Below are positions 40,721-50,276 of a DNA stretch of 64,000 bases, one piece after another. The notes under the pieces are model-generated. The model was not told the origin of the DNA and searched no databases. It worked only from the letters and a program-made list of their open reading frames with translations. Origin of the DNA: Peptococcaceae bacterium UBA7702 (GTDB lineage Bacteria; Bacillota; Dehalobacteriia; UBA7702); NCBI GenBank assembly GCA_002482535.1, contig DLGE01000007.1, positions 62,001 to 126,000 of the forward strand, read 5' to 3'. The translations under genes were made by a program, and so were the position numbers. Position 1 is the stretch's first letter. Each line of letters begins with the position of its first letter.

Positions 40721-42055
40721 TTATTCGGCAGCCGGGGGAATTTGGTTGATTAGAGTAACTGTGGCGTTTTCCAGGCGGTGTTCCCTGATTTGGGTCACTT
40801 GGATCAGCATACCGTAGGCGCTTAATTCCGGGGTGCTGCCGTCCTGGGGAACACTGCCCAAAAGGCCGAAGACAAGACCGCCGAAGGTTTCATATTCCTC
40901 TTCCGGCAGGATCACACCGAGTTGCCGGGAAACGTCATCAAGGGGGGCGATCCCCTGAATGCGCCAAGTTTTGGCGTCAACCCGTTCGATTTCCGGGGTC
41001 TCCCGGGGCAGGCTCAAATCGTCGTCAAGATCACCGACGAGCTGTTCCAAGAGGTCATTCATGGTGATGATGCCGCTCATCCCGCCGTATTCGTCCACCA
41101 CCACGGCGAAGTGATTGCGGGTTTTTTGCATGTTGCGAAAGAGTACGTCGGCGCGGACGGTTTCCGGCACAAAGGCCGCCGCTTTCACCGCTTTTTGCAG
41201 CACTTCCTCCCGGCTTTTGTCGGTAAGCCGCATATAATCTTTGGCGTAGAGAACGCCGACGATCTGATCGGGACTTTCATCACAAATCGGATAGATGGAG
41301 TGACGCCCCTCATAGATCTCCTGCCGCCACTGATCATCGGTTTCATCGAGCCATAAAAGCAGCACTTCCGTACGATGGGTCATGATTTCCCCGGCAGAGA
41401 TGTCGTTGAATTCAAAGACGTTTTGAATCATACTTTGCTCTTCCGGATGGATGGTACCTTTGGCCTTGCCGGCGTCGAGGATCATCCTGATTTCTTCCTC
41501 GGCGTTTTCATCGGCCTCACTGTTGGGATCAATGCGGAAGAGGCGAAGAATGCCGTTGGTGGATACGGTGAAAAACCAAACCACGGGAGCGAAGAATCGG
41601 GAAAGGACATAGATGAAACCGGACATGGAAAGAGCCAGTTTTTCTGCGTTCTTCAAGGCGATCCGCTTGGGGATCAGTTCCCCCAGCAGCACCGTAAAAT
41701 AGGTCAGAATAACCGTGATCAAGGCCACCGAAATCACGTGGAAAACCGATACGGGGAGGGCAGCATTGAGTTTCATCAGGCTGCCCGTAAGCCGGTCAGA
41801 AAAGTTTTCCGCAGCCACGGCGCTGCTGAGCAGCGTCACCACGGTAATGCCCACCTGAATGGTGGCCAAAAAGCGGGCCGGCTGTTCCGTGAGGAGGGTC
41901 AGCCTTTGGGCGCGCTTATCCCCGGCGGCGGTTAGTTTCGCCAGCTTGTTATCGTTCATGGTGATTACCGCGATCTCCGCCGAAGCAAACACGGCATTCA
42001 AAAAGATAAAGAATAATTGTAATAAAAACAGCCAAACAAGATGATCGTCAGTCAA
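40721..42055 (-). CDS. CNNM/CorC-family ion exporter (hemolysin family)
   Basis: 444 residues: an N-terminal CNNM membrane domain (FASAEIAVITMN), a CBS pair (about 215-335; EIMTHRTEVLLLW, AVVVDEYGGMSGIITMND) and a C-terminal CorC domain. Family members export magnesium or act as magnesium-dependent transporters. Start TTG 42055 with GGGGAGG upstream. The gene has a 160-base leader ending in a terminator hairpin, pointing to attenuation. Confidence 0.88.
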   Translation of the reverse strand: MTDDHLVWLFLLQLFFIFLNAVFASAEIAVITMNDNKLAKLTAAGDKRAQRLTLLTEQPARFLATIQVGITVVTLLSSAVAAENFSDRLTGSLMKLNAALPVSVFHVISVALITVILTYFTVLLGELIPKRIALKNAEKLALSMSGFIYVLSRFFAPVVWFFTVSTNGILRLFRIDPNSEADENAEEEIRMILDAGKAKGTIHPEEQSMIQNVFEFNDISAGEIMTHRTEVLLLWLDETDDQWRQEIYEGRHSIYPICDESPDQIVGVLYAKDYMRLTDKSREEVLQKAVKAAAFVPETVRADVLFRNMQKTRNHFAVVVDEYGGMSGIITMNDLLEQLVGDLDDDLSLPRETPEIERVDAKTWRIQGIAPLDDVSRQLGVILPEEEYETFGGLVFGLLGSVPQDGSTPELSAYGMLIQVTQIREHRLENATVTLINQIPPAAE

Positions 42056-42216
42056 GAACGCTTCCTCCCCTCATTGGAGCAATAAAAAAAGCGCACAGCA
42101 ATAAGGACAAACCAAAATTGTCCCTCGCTGTGACGCCATATTTTTGCTGGGAAAACGAATTTGTTTCAGGCTCTGGCGAGTCGTCCAAAGGTCATACACC
42201 GATCCTTTCTTTTCTA
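42056..42216 (-). promoter_or_regulatory. Attenuated leader of the CNNM exporter gene
   Basis: From the promoter at 42223-42251 to the ribosome site. It ends in a terminator (CACAGC, GGACAA with TTGTCC, GCTGTG, then CGCTTTTTTTATT; 42083-42132), and a GACG...CGTC pairing is possible in the upstream part. I recognise no known riboswitch class. Given the gene, a metal-responsive element is a reasonable guess. Confidence 0.5.
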
Positions 42217-42222
42217 ATGAAA

Positions 42223-42251
42223 ATTATAGCAAATTACTGGATTCTTGTCAA
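42223..42251 (-). promoter_or_regulatory. Promoter of the CNNM exporter leader
   Basis: TTGACA (42251-42246), 17 bp, TATAAT (42228-42223); both boxes perfect. Confidence 0.8.
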
Positions 42252-42367
42252 TTTGAAACCCTTAAAGCACGGCGGCCTTTCCCGGCAAAGAAAAAGGTGG
42301 CAAAACACTTTTTTCTATCTGTTATTGCTTCCATTGCTTTGTGGATTTTTCGGTAACATACAAGGAA

Positions 42368-42397
42368 AAGCTGGCTTCTGAAAGAAGAAACCAGCTT
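42368..42397 (-). terminator. Terminator of the ispH-rpsA gene
   Basis: AAGCTGG...CCAGCTT stem with CTTCT/AGAAG inside and TTTTCCTT after it on the minus strand. Contains the GGCTTCTG core shared with two other terminators here. Between it and the exporter promoter the DNA holds nothing I could identify. Confidence 0.7.
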
Positions 42398-42491
42398 CCA
42401 TTTTGTTAGAAATCTTAATACAGAAGACCCCTTAATCACCCTATCGCATCGAACATAAGATGGCTAAATGGCTTCGAAGATGATTTCGGAA

Positions 42492-44675
42492 TTATTCCTC
42501 CGCAGCTTCGTCGGTTTCACTGATTTCAGGGGATTCAGCGGGCTCAACGGTTTCGGCGGATTCCATGAGATCACCGATGGTCACCACTTCTTCATCAGGG
42601 CTGTATTCCGTATTTTCTGCCGCCGCGTGGGCGGGAGCGGTTTCATCCTGGGGTGCGGGACGATCCATGGTTTCTTTGATGCTCAGGCTGATCTTTTTAC
42701 CGTCCAAATCAAAGCCCAACACTTTGACTTTGACCATATCTCCGGGGGTCACGGCATCTTCGGTCTTGGCCACTCTGCCCCAGGCCAGCTGGGAAATATG
42801 CACAAGGCCTTCCACGCCGGGTTCCAACTGTACGAAGGCGCCAAAGGTGGCGGTGCGCACAACTTTGGCTTCGACAATGGCGTCAACGGGATATCTTTCC
42901 GGCACCATGCTCCAGGGATCGGGAATCAATTGTTTTAAGCCCAAAGAAATCTTTTGGTTTTCCCGATCGACGTTTAAGACGTAAACTTCAATTTCATCGC
43001 CGATATTCAGGATTTCGGAGGGATGGTTCACGCGGTACCAAGCCATTTGGGAAACGTGGAGTAAACCGTCGACACCGTCGAGATCGATAAAAGCGCCGAA
43101 GTTGGTGATTCTTTGGACGACGCCGCGTCTCACCTGATCTTTTTCGATTTCCGCCCAGGCTTTGGTGGCTTTTTCCTCTTTTTCTTCCTCCAGGAAGGCC
43201 TTTCTGGAAAGAATCAGTTTGTTATGATTCTTATCGCATTCCAGAACCTTGAATTTGATCACTTCATTTTTGTATTTGTCGAGCTGGCTGACGAAACCCA
43301 TTTCCACGAGAGAAGCGGGAACGAAACCCTTCAAACCCACATCGACGAGGAGACCGCCTTTGACCACGTCGAGGACTTTGCCTTCGAGAATCTCCCCGGC
43401 TTTCATGGCGGCGGCCAGTTTTTCCCAGGCAATATCGACGTCCACTCTTTTTTTGGAGAGGAGCGGATGACCGTCTTCATTTTCCCTTCTCAAAACAACC
43501 ACGTCAACGCGGTCGCCTTCTTTGAACAGCTCGGCGATATGCTCTGCTTCATTGGGGGTCAGTTCATTTCTGGGGATCACCCCTTCGCTTTTCGCGCCAA
43601 TATCGACCATCAGTTCACTTTCGGAAACTTTGATGATCGTACCGGACAATCTTTCGCCGCGACGAACAAGGGCAATATCTTTGCTGTATGCCGCATAAGA
43701 GGCTGCCATTGTTTCTTCTTCTTCGACTATATCCTCGGGCGTGCAAGGAGCAGCCGCTTCTTCCGTCACAATGGGTTCCTCCTTCACTGCACATTCCACC
43801 GTTGTTTCCGCGGTTTCGTTTTCATTTAAAATTTTCTCTTCCATTACAGAATCCTCCTTCATTTCTTTAAGAACCTCCTCGATAATCCAATCGGGAGTTG
43901 ATGCGCCGGCAGTTACGCCGATCTTTTGCACATCTTTAAAATTTATTTTATTAATTTCTAAACCGTTTTCAATCACGGCGGTTTTGGCGCCGTTTTCCGC
44001 GGCAATGGCCGCTAATTTCCTGGTGTTGGCGCTGTTTTTATCGCCGATGACGAGGACCAGGTCCGCATCGCGGGCGATTTTGGCAACCTCGGTTTGACGC
44101 TCCGCCGTAGCCTCGCAGATCGTGTTATTGACAATGACCCGAGGGACTTGACTTTGGATATAGCCGACAACATTCTGGAATTCTTCCCTTGATTGGGTGG
44201 TTTGGGAAAGCACCGCTACCGTCTCGGGGTAAGTGTGCTGTTTCGCTTCGGCCAAATCGTTGACCACAAGGGCCTGCTCTCCGGCGAACCCCAGCAGACC
44301 TTGGACTTCGGGATGATGCTTATCCCCGACGATCACCACAAGATCGGCTGCTTCTTTTGATTTGGCGGCGATATCCTGGGCTTTTTTCACGAAAGGGCAG
44401 GTTGCGTCGATGAGCCGATAACCCCTGTCTTTTAACATCGCGGTGACCGTTGGCGGCACCCCATGGGAACGGATGATCACCGTCTTACCCTTGAGTTCGT
44501 CGATGGAATCGGCCCAGCTGACGCCGTGTTCGGCGAGGCGCTCCACCTCCCGCATATTATGGATCAGTGGCCCGAGGGAGCAGGCCGGACCATCTCCCGT
44601 GGCAACCAACGCCATATGGATCGCGCGTTTCACGCCAAAACAAAAACCGGCGCTCTTTGCCATCGTAATGTTCAT
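42492..44675 (-). CDS. ispH-rpsA: IspH-ribosomal protein S1 fusion
   Basis: 727 residues. Residues 1-280 are 4-hydroxy-3-methylbut-2-enyl diphosphate reductase, with iron-sulfur cysteines in GFCFGV, DATCPF and NTICEAT, the last step of the MEP isoprenoid pathway. The rest has four S1 RNA-binding domains (GTIIKVSESELMVDIG, GKVLDVVKGGLLVDVG, GVVQRITNFGAFIDL, AKVVRTATFGAFVQL). The fusion is a known clostridial arrangement and is intact. The acidic linker is unordered. Confidence 0.95.
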   Translation of the reverse strand: MNITMAKSAGFCFGVKRAIHMALVATGDGPACSLGPLIHNMREVERLAEHGVSWADSIDELKGKTVIIRSHGVPPTVTAMLKDRGYRLIDATCPFVKKAQDIAAKSKEAADLVVIVGDKHHPEVQGLLGFAGEQALVVNDLAEAKQHTYPETVAVLSQTTQSREEFQNVVGYIQSQVPRVIVNNTICEATAERQTEVAKIARDADLVLVIGDKNSANTRKLAAIAAENGAKTAVIENGLEINKINFKDVQKIGVTAGASTPDWIIEEVLKEMKEDSVMEEKILNENETAETTVECAVKEEPIVTEEAAAPCTPEDIVEEEETMAASYAAYSKDIALVRRGERLSGTIIKVSESELMVDIGAKSEGVIPRNELTPNEAEHIAELFKEGDRVDVVVLRRENEDGHPLLSKKRVDVDIAWEKLAAAMKAGEILEGKVLDVVKGGLLVDVGLKGFVPASLVEMGFVSQLDKYKNEVIKFKVLECDKNHNKLILSRKAFLEEEKEEKATKAWAEIEKDQVRRGVVQRITNFGAFIDLDGVDGLLHVSQMAWYRVNHPSEILNIGDEIEVYVLNVDRENQKISLGLKQLIPDPWSMVPERYPVDAIVEAKVVRTATFGAFVQLEPGVEGLVHISQLAWGRVAKTEDAVTPGDMVKVKVLGFDLDGKKISLSIKETMDRPAPQDETAPAHAAAENTEYSPDEEVVTIGDLMESAETVEPAESPEISETDEAAEE

Positions 44676-44768
44676 ATACTATCACCTTATTAAAAATTCG
44701 CACCTTCTCTTCAATTTCCTTCACAAATAAGCAGGGTTTTTTCCGTCAAATTTCACGATAAACCGACA

Positions 44769-45368
44769 TCAGGGGCGATCTCCCGCCGGCATAAGCAGTA
44801 CTTTCACGGCTTCTTCCTGCATTTTTGTGATGCGCTCTAAGGTATCTCTCCTCTTTTCCCCGGTCAAGGCGGCGTAAGGGAAGGGCTCGCCGATTTTTAG
44901 GGTAACGGGTTTTTCCAGGTAATGCAGGAGCCGTTCGGTGCCGGTAACGGCCACCGGTAAAATCGTACAGGGCGCTTGGGAAGCGATGTAGCTGCCGCCA
45001 CTTTTAAATGGCAGCATTTCGTTGTCCAGAGAACGCGTACCCTCGGGGAAAACCCCTAACATACCACCATTTTTCAGCACTTCCACGGCACGGCGCAGGG
45101 CGTTTCGATCGATATTGTCGCGATCCACGGGGATGCAGCGCAAATTCATGAGAAACCAACGAATCAAACTGCCTTTGAATAATTCTTTTTTCGCCAGAAA
45201 ATGTACGGGCCGCTCCATGGCCAAACCGACGACGAGGGGATCAAGGGCGTGTACGTGGTTGGCGATGATCACCACAGCCCCGGTGTCGGGAATGTGCTCC
45301 GCGCCTTCAAAGCGAATCCGCGGTTTCAGAAAAAATTTCGCCACATGATATATGAAGTTATAAAACAT
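44769..45368 (-). CDS. plsC: 1-acyl-sn-glycerol-3-phosphate acyltransferase
   Basis: 199 residues. NHVHALD is the HX4D acyl-transfer motif, FPEGTRS the phosphate-binding motif. Makes phosphatidic acid at the membrane. ATG 45368 overlaps the end of cmk by eleven bases, so the two are translated as a unit. Confidence 0.92.
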   Translation of the reverse strand: MFYNFIYHVAKFFLKPRIRFEGAEHIPDTGAVVIIANHVHALDPLVVGLAMERPVHFLAKKELFKGSLIRWFLMNLRCIPVDRDNIDRNALRRAVEVLKNGGMLGVFPEGTRSLDNEMLPFKSGGSYIASQAPCTILPVAVTGTERLLHYLEKPVTLKIGEPFPYAALTGEKRRDTLERITKMQEEAVKVLLMPAGDRP

Positions 45369-46047
45369 CTTTCGTTTTTTCCTTCCACAGGGCAATGATG
45401 CGGTCCGCTGTTTCCTCAATGGTGAGAGCGGTACTGTCTAAGAGTATGGCGTCTTCCGCCTGGCGCAGGGGATTGATTTCCCTGGTGGAATCGAGTTGAT
45501 CCCGGCGCGTCAGGTCGGCGACGATTTCCTCTCCGCTCCACTCCGTGGCGATCCCTTTGGCTTTCCACTCGGCATACCGGCGCCGTCCTCTTTCCTGCAC
45601 ATCGGCGGTGAGAAAAATCTTCAGCACGGCCTGGGGAAGCACATTGGTGCCGATGTCCCGGCCATCCATTACGACGCCGCCGCCGTTTTCGGCGAGGCCG
45701 CGCTGGATTTCAACCATGGTTTCCCGGACTTTCGCGTAACGGCAAACGATGGGCACATCCCTGGTGACCTCGGCGGAGCGAATCGCCGCGGTGACATCCT
45801 CTCCGTCCAAAAAGATAAGGGGCAGCCCGTTCTTTCGCTCAAGGCGGACTTCGATCCCCTTCGCCATGGCGGAAATGGCTGCCTCATCATTTACATCCAA
45901 AGATAAACGCAAAGCCTTTAGGGCACATGCACGGTACATCGCTCCAGTATCAATGTAACGAAAGCCTAATTTCTCGGCGACAAGCTTCGCAATGGTGCTT
46001 TTTCCAGCGCCGGAGGGGCCGTCAATGGCTATGGCTTTCTGCAACAT
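45358..46047 (-). CDS. cmk: Cytidylate kinase
   Basis: 229 residues. P-loop GPSGAGKST, then RYIDTGAMYRA and MDGRDIGTNVLP, all diagnostic. Phosphorylates CMP and dCMP. ATG 46047 has CAGGT upstream; the extension to 46116 lacks family similarity. The cmk-plsC-(ispH-rpsA) order is usual in Clostridia. Confidence 0.95.
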   Translation of the reverse strand: MLQKAIAIDGPSGAGKSTIAKLVAEKLGFRYIDTGAMYRACALKALRLSLDVNDEAAISAMAKGIEVRLERKNGLPLIFLDGEDVTAAIRSAEVTRDVPIVCRYAKVRETMVEIQRGLAENGGGVVMDGRDIGTNVLPQAVLKIFLTADVQERGRRRYAEWKAKGIATEWSGEEIVADLTRRDQLDSTREINPLRQAEDAILLDSTALTIEETADRIIALWKEKTKDVL

Positions 46048-46144
46048 AAAGTGATACCTGCTTTCCTGAGTATAGTTATTCACCATTATTATACATGAAA
46101 AAAACCAAGGATACAATACAAATATTAACTTTTCTTACAGTTTT

Positions 46145-46585
46145 TTATTTAAAAATGATCGTTCCCCAAGCCGTCACGCCCTTTTTTGCCGTGAAAGAAG
46201 GAGGCAAAGACGCTTCGTTGAGATTTTCCGGATAATCGGTGACCGTCACAACAATTCGGTCGGAGCTCCTGATCTTTAGGACATCACCGTCTACGACTTT
46301 GACGCAGAGGATCCCCTTGCTGAAATTGCCGGCAACCGTATCGTTGATGATTAGCGACGCATTGGCTGGCGCGTCCCCTTCCGTTTCTACAGTCAAATAA
46401 ACGGATAAATCGTCGATTTCTTCCCCGGCTTTTTCTGTTTCCGTAAGGGGATTTAAAAGCGAAGCGCCGATACGGTCGGCCCGCAAATGAATACCGGCGT
46501 CAGGAACGAGAAAAAAATAACTCTGTACGCCGACGAGTAAAGAAAAAACAACGGCAAAAGCCGCCAGAAAGACTTTTTGTCTCAT
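46145..46585 (-). CDS. Exported protein of unknown function
   Basis: 146 residues with one N-terminal membrane segment (KVFLAAFAVVFSLLVGVQSYFF). The rest is a single beta-rich domain without cysteines (KGILCVKVVDGDVLKIR is the only Cys region). It stands alone between alkD and cmk; no family recognised. Confidence 0.65.
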   Translation of the reverse strand: MRQKVFLAAFAVVFSLLVGVQSYFFLVPDAGIHLRADRIGASLLNPLTETEKAGEEIDDLSVYLTVETEGDAPANASLIINDTVAGNFSKGILCVKVVDGDVLKIRSSDRIVVTVTDYPENLNEASLPPSFTAKKGVTAWGTIIFK

Positions 46586-46642
46586 ATCAAGTCCACTTTC
46601 GTTTTTTCTTTAGTTTGCGCCTCGCCTGCTGTTTTTATCCGG

Positions 46643-47356
46643 TTACAGACGCCATTGTTTCACGGCTTCCTTGTCCGCCGCGGTCACCCGGTAGGAATCT
46701 CTGATTTTCTGAACGGCTTTGTTTTGGGTTTCCCGATCAAGACAGCGTTCTTTCAACAAAGCTGTGGTTTTTTCTTGATCTTTAACATAAGCCTCGGCGA
46801 CACCCCAGGCCACCGCCATTTTCACATAATAACCGGGATGCTTCACGCGGCGATAGACCGCAAAAACCCGGTCCAGCCACAGGGCGTCGGTATAGTGGTT
46901 CATCAGCGATACCACAGCAAAACGCAGAGCAAATTCATCTTTTGCAACGAGATAAGGCTGTAAAAAACCGAAGAAACGCTCCCGCTCCTTCTTTATGGCG
47001 GTAAGCCCCGCCACGGTGCAGTCGCAAACCGCCCAATTATTGATTTTAGGAATAAAATCCCCCAACTGCGCCAAAAGGTGGGAAAAATCCCCCTTTTGGT
47101 ATCCCAATACCAAACCGTAGAGCATCATCTCTTCATAGACCTCTTCCCGCAACAACGGGAAAAGCGTCTCCCCGTTGCCTTTGGCGATTTCTTTGGCCAT
47201 ACGCCGCAATTGGGGCATACGCACTCCCACCACAACGCTGCGATCGGTAATCAGTTTTTGGTGAAATTCCCGATATTGCTCATCAGCCAAACCCCGCAGT
47301 TCATTGCAGAGCAGCTGATAATCCTGGTCATACCAGCACGTTTTGTTCCAGTCCAT
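46643..47356 (-). CDS. DNA alkylation repair protein (AlkD-like)
   Basis: 237 residues from ATG 47356 (AGGGAG upstream). Helical repeat protein; GVRMPQLRRMAKEI, KINNWAVCDCTVAG and YYVKMAVAWGVAEAY mark the AlkD glycosylase family, which removes alkylated bases. In-frame extension upstream is unlikely. Confidence 0.88.
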   Translation of the reverse strand: MDWNKTCWYDQDYQLLCNELRGLADEQYREFHQKLITDRSVVVGVRMPQLRRMAKEIAKGNGETLFPLLREEVYEEMMLYGLVLGYQKGDFSHLLAQLGDFIPKINNWAVCDCTVAGLTAIKKERERFFGFLQPYLVAKDEFALRFAVVSLMNHYTDALWLDRVFAVYRRVKHPGYYVKMAVAWGVAEAYVKDQEKTTALLKERCLDRETQNKAVQKIRDSYRVTAADKEAVKQWRL

Positions 47357-47544
47357 CTTGTTTCTCCCTTTCCTGCCGTCTTTATGCATTTATAGATTTT
47401 TTATGCAATTCACGCCGCCGCCCCGGCAACTGTTTTCTTTTTGTTATTTTCCACAAAAAATTCCTTTTCCCTTTTTACGACTTTTTCTTCCGCCGTAGCC
47501 AATGCTCTCTGCCGGTCTAAAAGCAGGAAACCACAGAAAAAGTG

Positions 47545-47573
47545 TTGCAAAAGCCCTGCCAATGTGTTATATT
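47545..47573 (+). promoter_or_regulatory. Promoter of the amino acid ABC transporter
   Basis: TTGCAA (47545-47550), 17 bp, TATATT (47568-47573). Confidence 0.6.
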
Positions 47574-47622
47574 TATGCAAGCAAATCAGGGAAAATAAAA
47601 TCATGAATGCGGAGGAAAAACA

Positions 47623-48423
47623 ATGAAAAAGTTATTAAGCATCCTGTTCATTCTTGCGTTGACGGTTACCTTTGCCGCCTGCGGCAGCAGCAACGACAGT
47701 GAAACCACCGACGAAAGCGCTGACAATACCCTCGTCATGGCGACCAATGCCGAATTCCCGCCTTACGAATACCATGAAAACGATGAAAACGGCAAGGACA
47801 AGATTGTCGGGATCGACGCGGAAATCGCCCAGGCCATCGCCGACAAACTCGGTATGGAACTGAAAATTGAAGACATGGAATTTGACAGCATCATCGCCTC
47901 TGTCCAGAGCGGTAAAGCTGATTTGGGAATGGCCGGTATGACCGTGACTGAGGAACGCAAGGAAAGCGTGAGCTTCACCACCAGCTATGCCAATGGCGTA
48001 CAGGTTGTCATCGTTCCCAAAGATTCCCCCATTACAAGTGTGGATGATCTCTCTGCCAAAGACGCCAATTACAACATCGGCGTGCAGACCAGCACCACCG
48101 GCGACCTTTATGCCACAATGGATTTAGAAGATGAAGGCCTCGCCACCGTCGAACGCTACAGCAAAGGCGCCGATGCCATCAATGCTTTGCTCAACGGTAA
48201 AATCGACTGCGTCATCATCGACAACGAACCCGCCAAAGCTTTCGTTGCCGCCAAAGACAGTCTCAAAATCCTCGATACTTCTTATGCTGATGAAGATTAT
48301 GCCATCTGCATCGCCAAAGATAATACCGAACTTCTCGATCAGGTCAACACCGCTTTGCAAGAACTCATCGCCGACGGTACCGTACAGTCCATTATTGACC
48401 GCTACATTCCCACAGAAGAGTAA
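47623..48423 (+). CDS. Polar amino acid ABC transporter, substrate-binding lipoprotein
   Basis: 266 residues. Lipobox FAACGSS; then a periplasmic-binding-protein type 2 fold (TNAEFPPYEY, GIDAEIAQAIADKLG, GMTVTEERKE, IGVQTSTTG). Binds a polar amino acid outside the cell and passes it to the permease. AGGAAA before ATG 47623. It heads a three-gene transporter operon. Confidence 0.93.
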   Translation: MKKLLSILFILALTVTFAACGSSNDSETTDESADNTLVMATNAEFPPYEYHENDENGKDKIVGIDAEIAQAIADKLGMELKIEDMEFDSIIASVQSGKADLGMAGMTVTEERKESVSFTTSYANGVQVVIVPKDSPITSVDDLSAKDANYNIGVQTSTTGDLYATMDLEDEGLATVERYSKGADAINALLNGKIDCVIIDNEPAKAFVAAKDSLKILDTSYADEDYAICIAKDNTELLDQVNTALQELIADGTVQSIIDRYIPTEE

Positions 48424-48520
48424 AGCGTAAATCGGAGACAAACAACATCTTGACTTCATCACAGGCTGCGCCATCCCAATGTTCTGCGGCGGGACGGGGC
48501 AAACCTTGTGCAAGGCCGTT

Positions 48521-48585
48521 AAGAAAGACGCTGTGTGCGGTAGTCTTTCTTATGAGCCTAAGGGGCGGTGCGACCGCCCCTATTT
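48521..48585 (+). terminator. Two hairpins between binding-protein and permease genes
   Basis: AAGAAAGAC/GTCTTTCTT (48521-48551) and AGGGGCGGT GCG ACCGCCCCT (48561-48581), the second followed by ATTTC only. Probably an mRNA-stabilising or partial-termination element that keeps binding-protein output above that of the permease. Confidence 0.55.
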
Positions 48586-48607
48586 CATGTAAAAAGGGGG
48601 TATTCTC

Positions 48608-49336
48608 TTGACAGAATGGTTCAACGATTTAGAGGCTCAGTTTATTCTGAACTTCGTCAATCATGGGCGCTGGAAATATCTGTTGAACGGTCTCGGGATC
48701 ACTCTGGAAATCACTTTTTTCGCGTTGCTCTTAGGCATCAGCATCGGCGTGATCATCGCCATCATCCGCTCCTCCTACGACAACACCGTTGAAGCCATGG
48801 ATTCCGGTCTCGGCCACGCGATCCTTAAACTGCTGAATGCCATCAGCAAAGTGTACCTTACCGTGATCAGGGGAACCCCCGTCGTGGTACAGCTACTGAT
48901 CATGTATTATATCATCTTCGCGACGTCCAACAATAAGATCTTCGTCGCCGTCTTGGCTTTCGGCATCAATTCCGGGGCTTATGTCGCGGAAATCGTCCGC
49001 TCCGGGATCATGTCCATCGACAAAGGGCAAATGGAGGCCGGCAGAAGCTTGGGCCTCAATTATGTGCAAACCATGGCCTTCATCATCATTCCCCAGGCCG
49101 TCAAGAATGTTCTGCCTGCCCTGGCCAACGAATTCATCACCCTGCTCAAAGAGACCTCGGTTTCCGGTTACATCGCTTTGCAGGACCTGACCAAGGGCGG
49201 CTACATCATCATCGGCCGCACCTATTCCGCCTTTATGCCGCTGATCGCCGTGGCCCTGATCTATCTGATTCTGGTCATGTTCTTTACCTGGCTCGTCGGC
49301 AAACTGGAAAGGAGGCTGAGAAGCAATGATCACTGA
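48608..49336 (+). CDS. Polar amino acid ABC transporter, permease
   Basis: 242 residues, about five membrane segments. VIRGTPVVVQLLIMYY and SGAYVAEIVRSGIMSIDKGQMEAGRSLG are the family signatures, the latter being the coupling (EAA) loop. Start TTG 48608 with AAGGGGG upstream. Overlaps the ATPase gene by 11 bases. Confidence 0.93.
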   Translation: MTEWFNDLEAQFILNFVNHGRWKYLLNGLGITLEITFFALLLGISIGVIIAIIRSSYDNTVEAMDSGLGHAILKLLNAISKVYLTVIRGTPVVVQLLIMYYIIFATSNNKIFVAVLAFGINSGAYVAEIVRSGIMSIDKGQMEAGRSLGLNYVQTMAFIIIPQAVKNVLPALANEFITLLKETSVSGYIALQDLTKGGYIIIGRTYSAFMPLIAVALIYLILVMFFTWLVGKLERRLRSNDH

Positions 49337-50078
49337 TAATAAGGATGTGCTGATCGAAGTCAAAGGCTTGCAGAAGCACTTCAAAAACAGTACGGTAAAA
49401 GCCCTTGACGGCGTTGACGCCACCATTAAAAAAGGCGACGTCGTTGTGGTGATCGGCCCTTCCGGCTCCGGTAAATCCACCTTTTTGCGCTGCCTCAATC
49501 TGCTGGAAGTTCCCAGCGGCGGCCATATTTGGTTTGAGGGCAACGATATCACCGACAAGAAGAACGACATCAATAAGATGCGCCAAAAAATGGGCATGGT
49601 CTTTCAAAGCTTCAATCTCTTTCCCCACAAAAGCGTCAAAGAAAACATCATGATGGCCCCGGTGAAATTGGGGCTCATGAAAAAGGAAGAGGCCGCGGAG
49701 AAAACGAAACAGCTTTTAGACCGGGTGGGGCTCCCCGATAAAATCGACGCCTATCCGGGGAATCTCTCCGGCGGCCAAAAACAGCGGGTCGCCATTGTTC
49801 GCGCCTTGGCCATGAACCCCGACGTCATGCTTTTCGACGAACCCACCAGCGCTTTGGATCCGGAGATGATTGGCGAGGTATTGGACGTCATGAAGAAACT
49901 GGCCCGGGAGGGGATGACCATGGTGGTGGTTACCCACGAAATGGGATTTGCCAAGGAAGTCGGTACCCGGGTGATCTTTATGGACAGCGGTAAAATCCTG
50001 GAAGAAAATACGCCCCGGGAATTTTTCGAAAATCCTCAAAACGAACGGCTACAGTCCTTCCTGTCCAAAGTTTTATAA
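49326..50078 (+). CDS. Polar amino acid ABC transporter, ATPase
   Basis: 250 residues. Walker A GPSGSGKST, signature LSGGQKQRV, Walker B VMLFDEPTS, H-loop VVVTHEM. Energises uptake of the amino acid. AAAGGAGG before ATG 49326. Terminator follows at 50080-50126. Confidence 0.96.
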   Translation: MITDNKDVLIEVKGLQKHFKNSTVKALDGVDATIKKGDVVVVIGPSGSGKSTFLRCLNLLEVPSGGHIWFEGNDITDKKNDINKMRQKMGMVFQSFNLFPHKSVKENIMMAPVKLGLMKKEEAAEKTKQLLDRVGLPDKIDAYPGNLSGGQKQRVAIVRALAMNPDVMLFDEPTSALDPEMIGEVLDVMKKLAREGMTMVVVTHEMGFAKEVGTRVIFMDSGKILEENTPREFFENPQNERLQSFLSKVL

Positions 50079-50079
50079 T

Positions 50080-50126
50080 AAACCAAGTCCGCATCATCTA
50101 ACGCTGCGGACTTTTTTCTTTGGTTT
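50080..50126 (+). terminator. Terminator of the amino acid transporter operon
   Basis: AAACCA and TGGTTT outer arms, AGTCCGCA and TGCGGACT inner arms (50086-50112), then TTTTTTC. Confidence 0.85.
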
Positions 50127-50179
50127 ATTTGCCCGGAGATCATATGACCAAAACAGCACAATCCTTTTCCGGCGGACAG

Positions 50180-50208
50180 TTGCGGTTTTGGCTGTTTTGT
50201 TTTATAAT
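50180..50208 (+). promoter_or_regulatory. Promoter of the aro operon
   Basis: TTGCGG (50180-50185), 17 bp, TATAAT (50203-50208). Confidence 0.55.
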
Positions 50209-50276
50209 ATAAAATTATAATATAAAGTTTGTTTAGGAATTCATTTGTAGAATAAACAGGAAGAGGAAGGGCCCCA

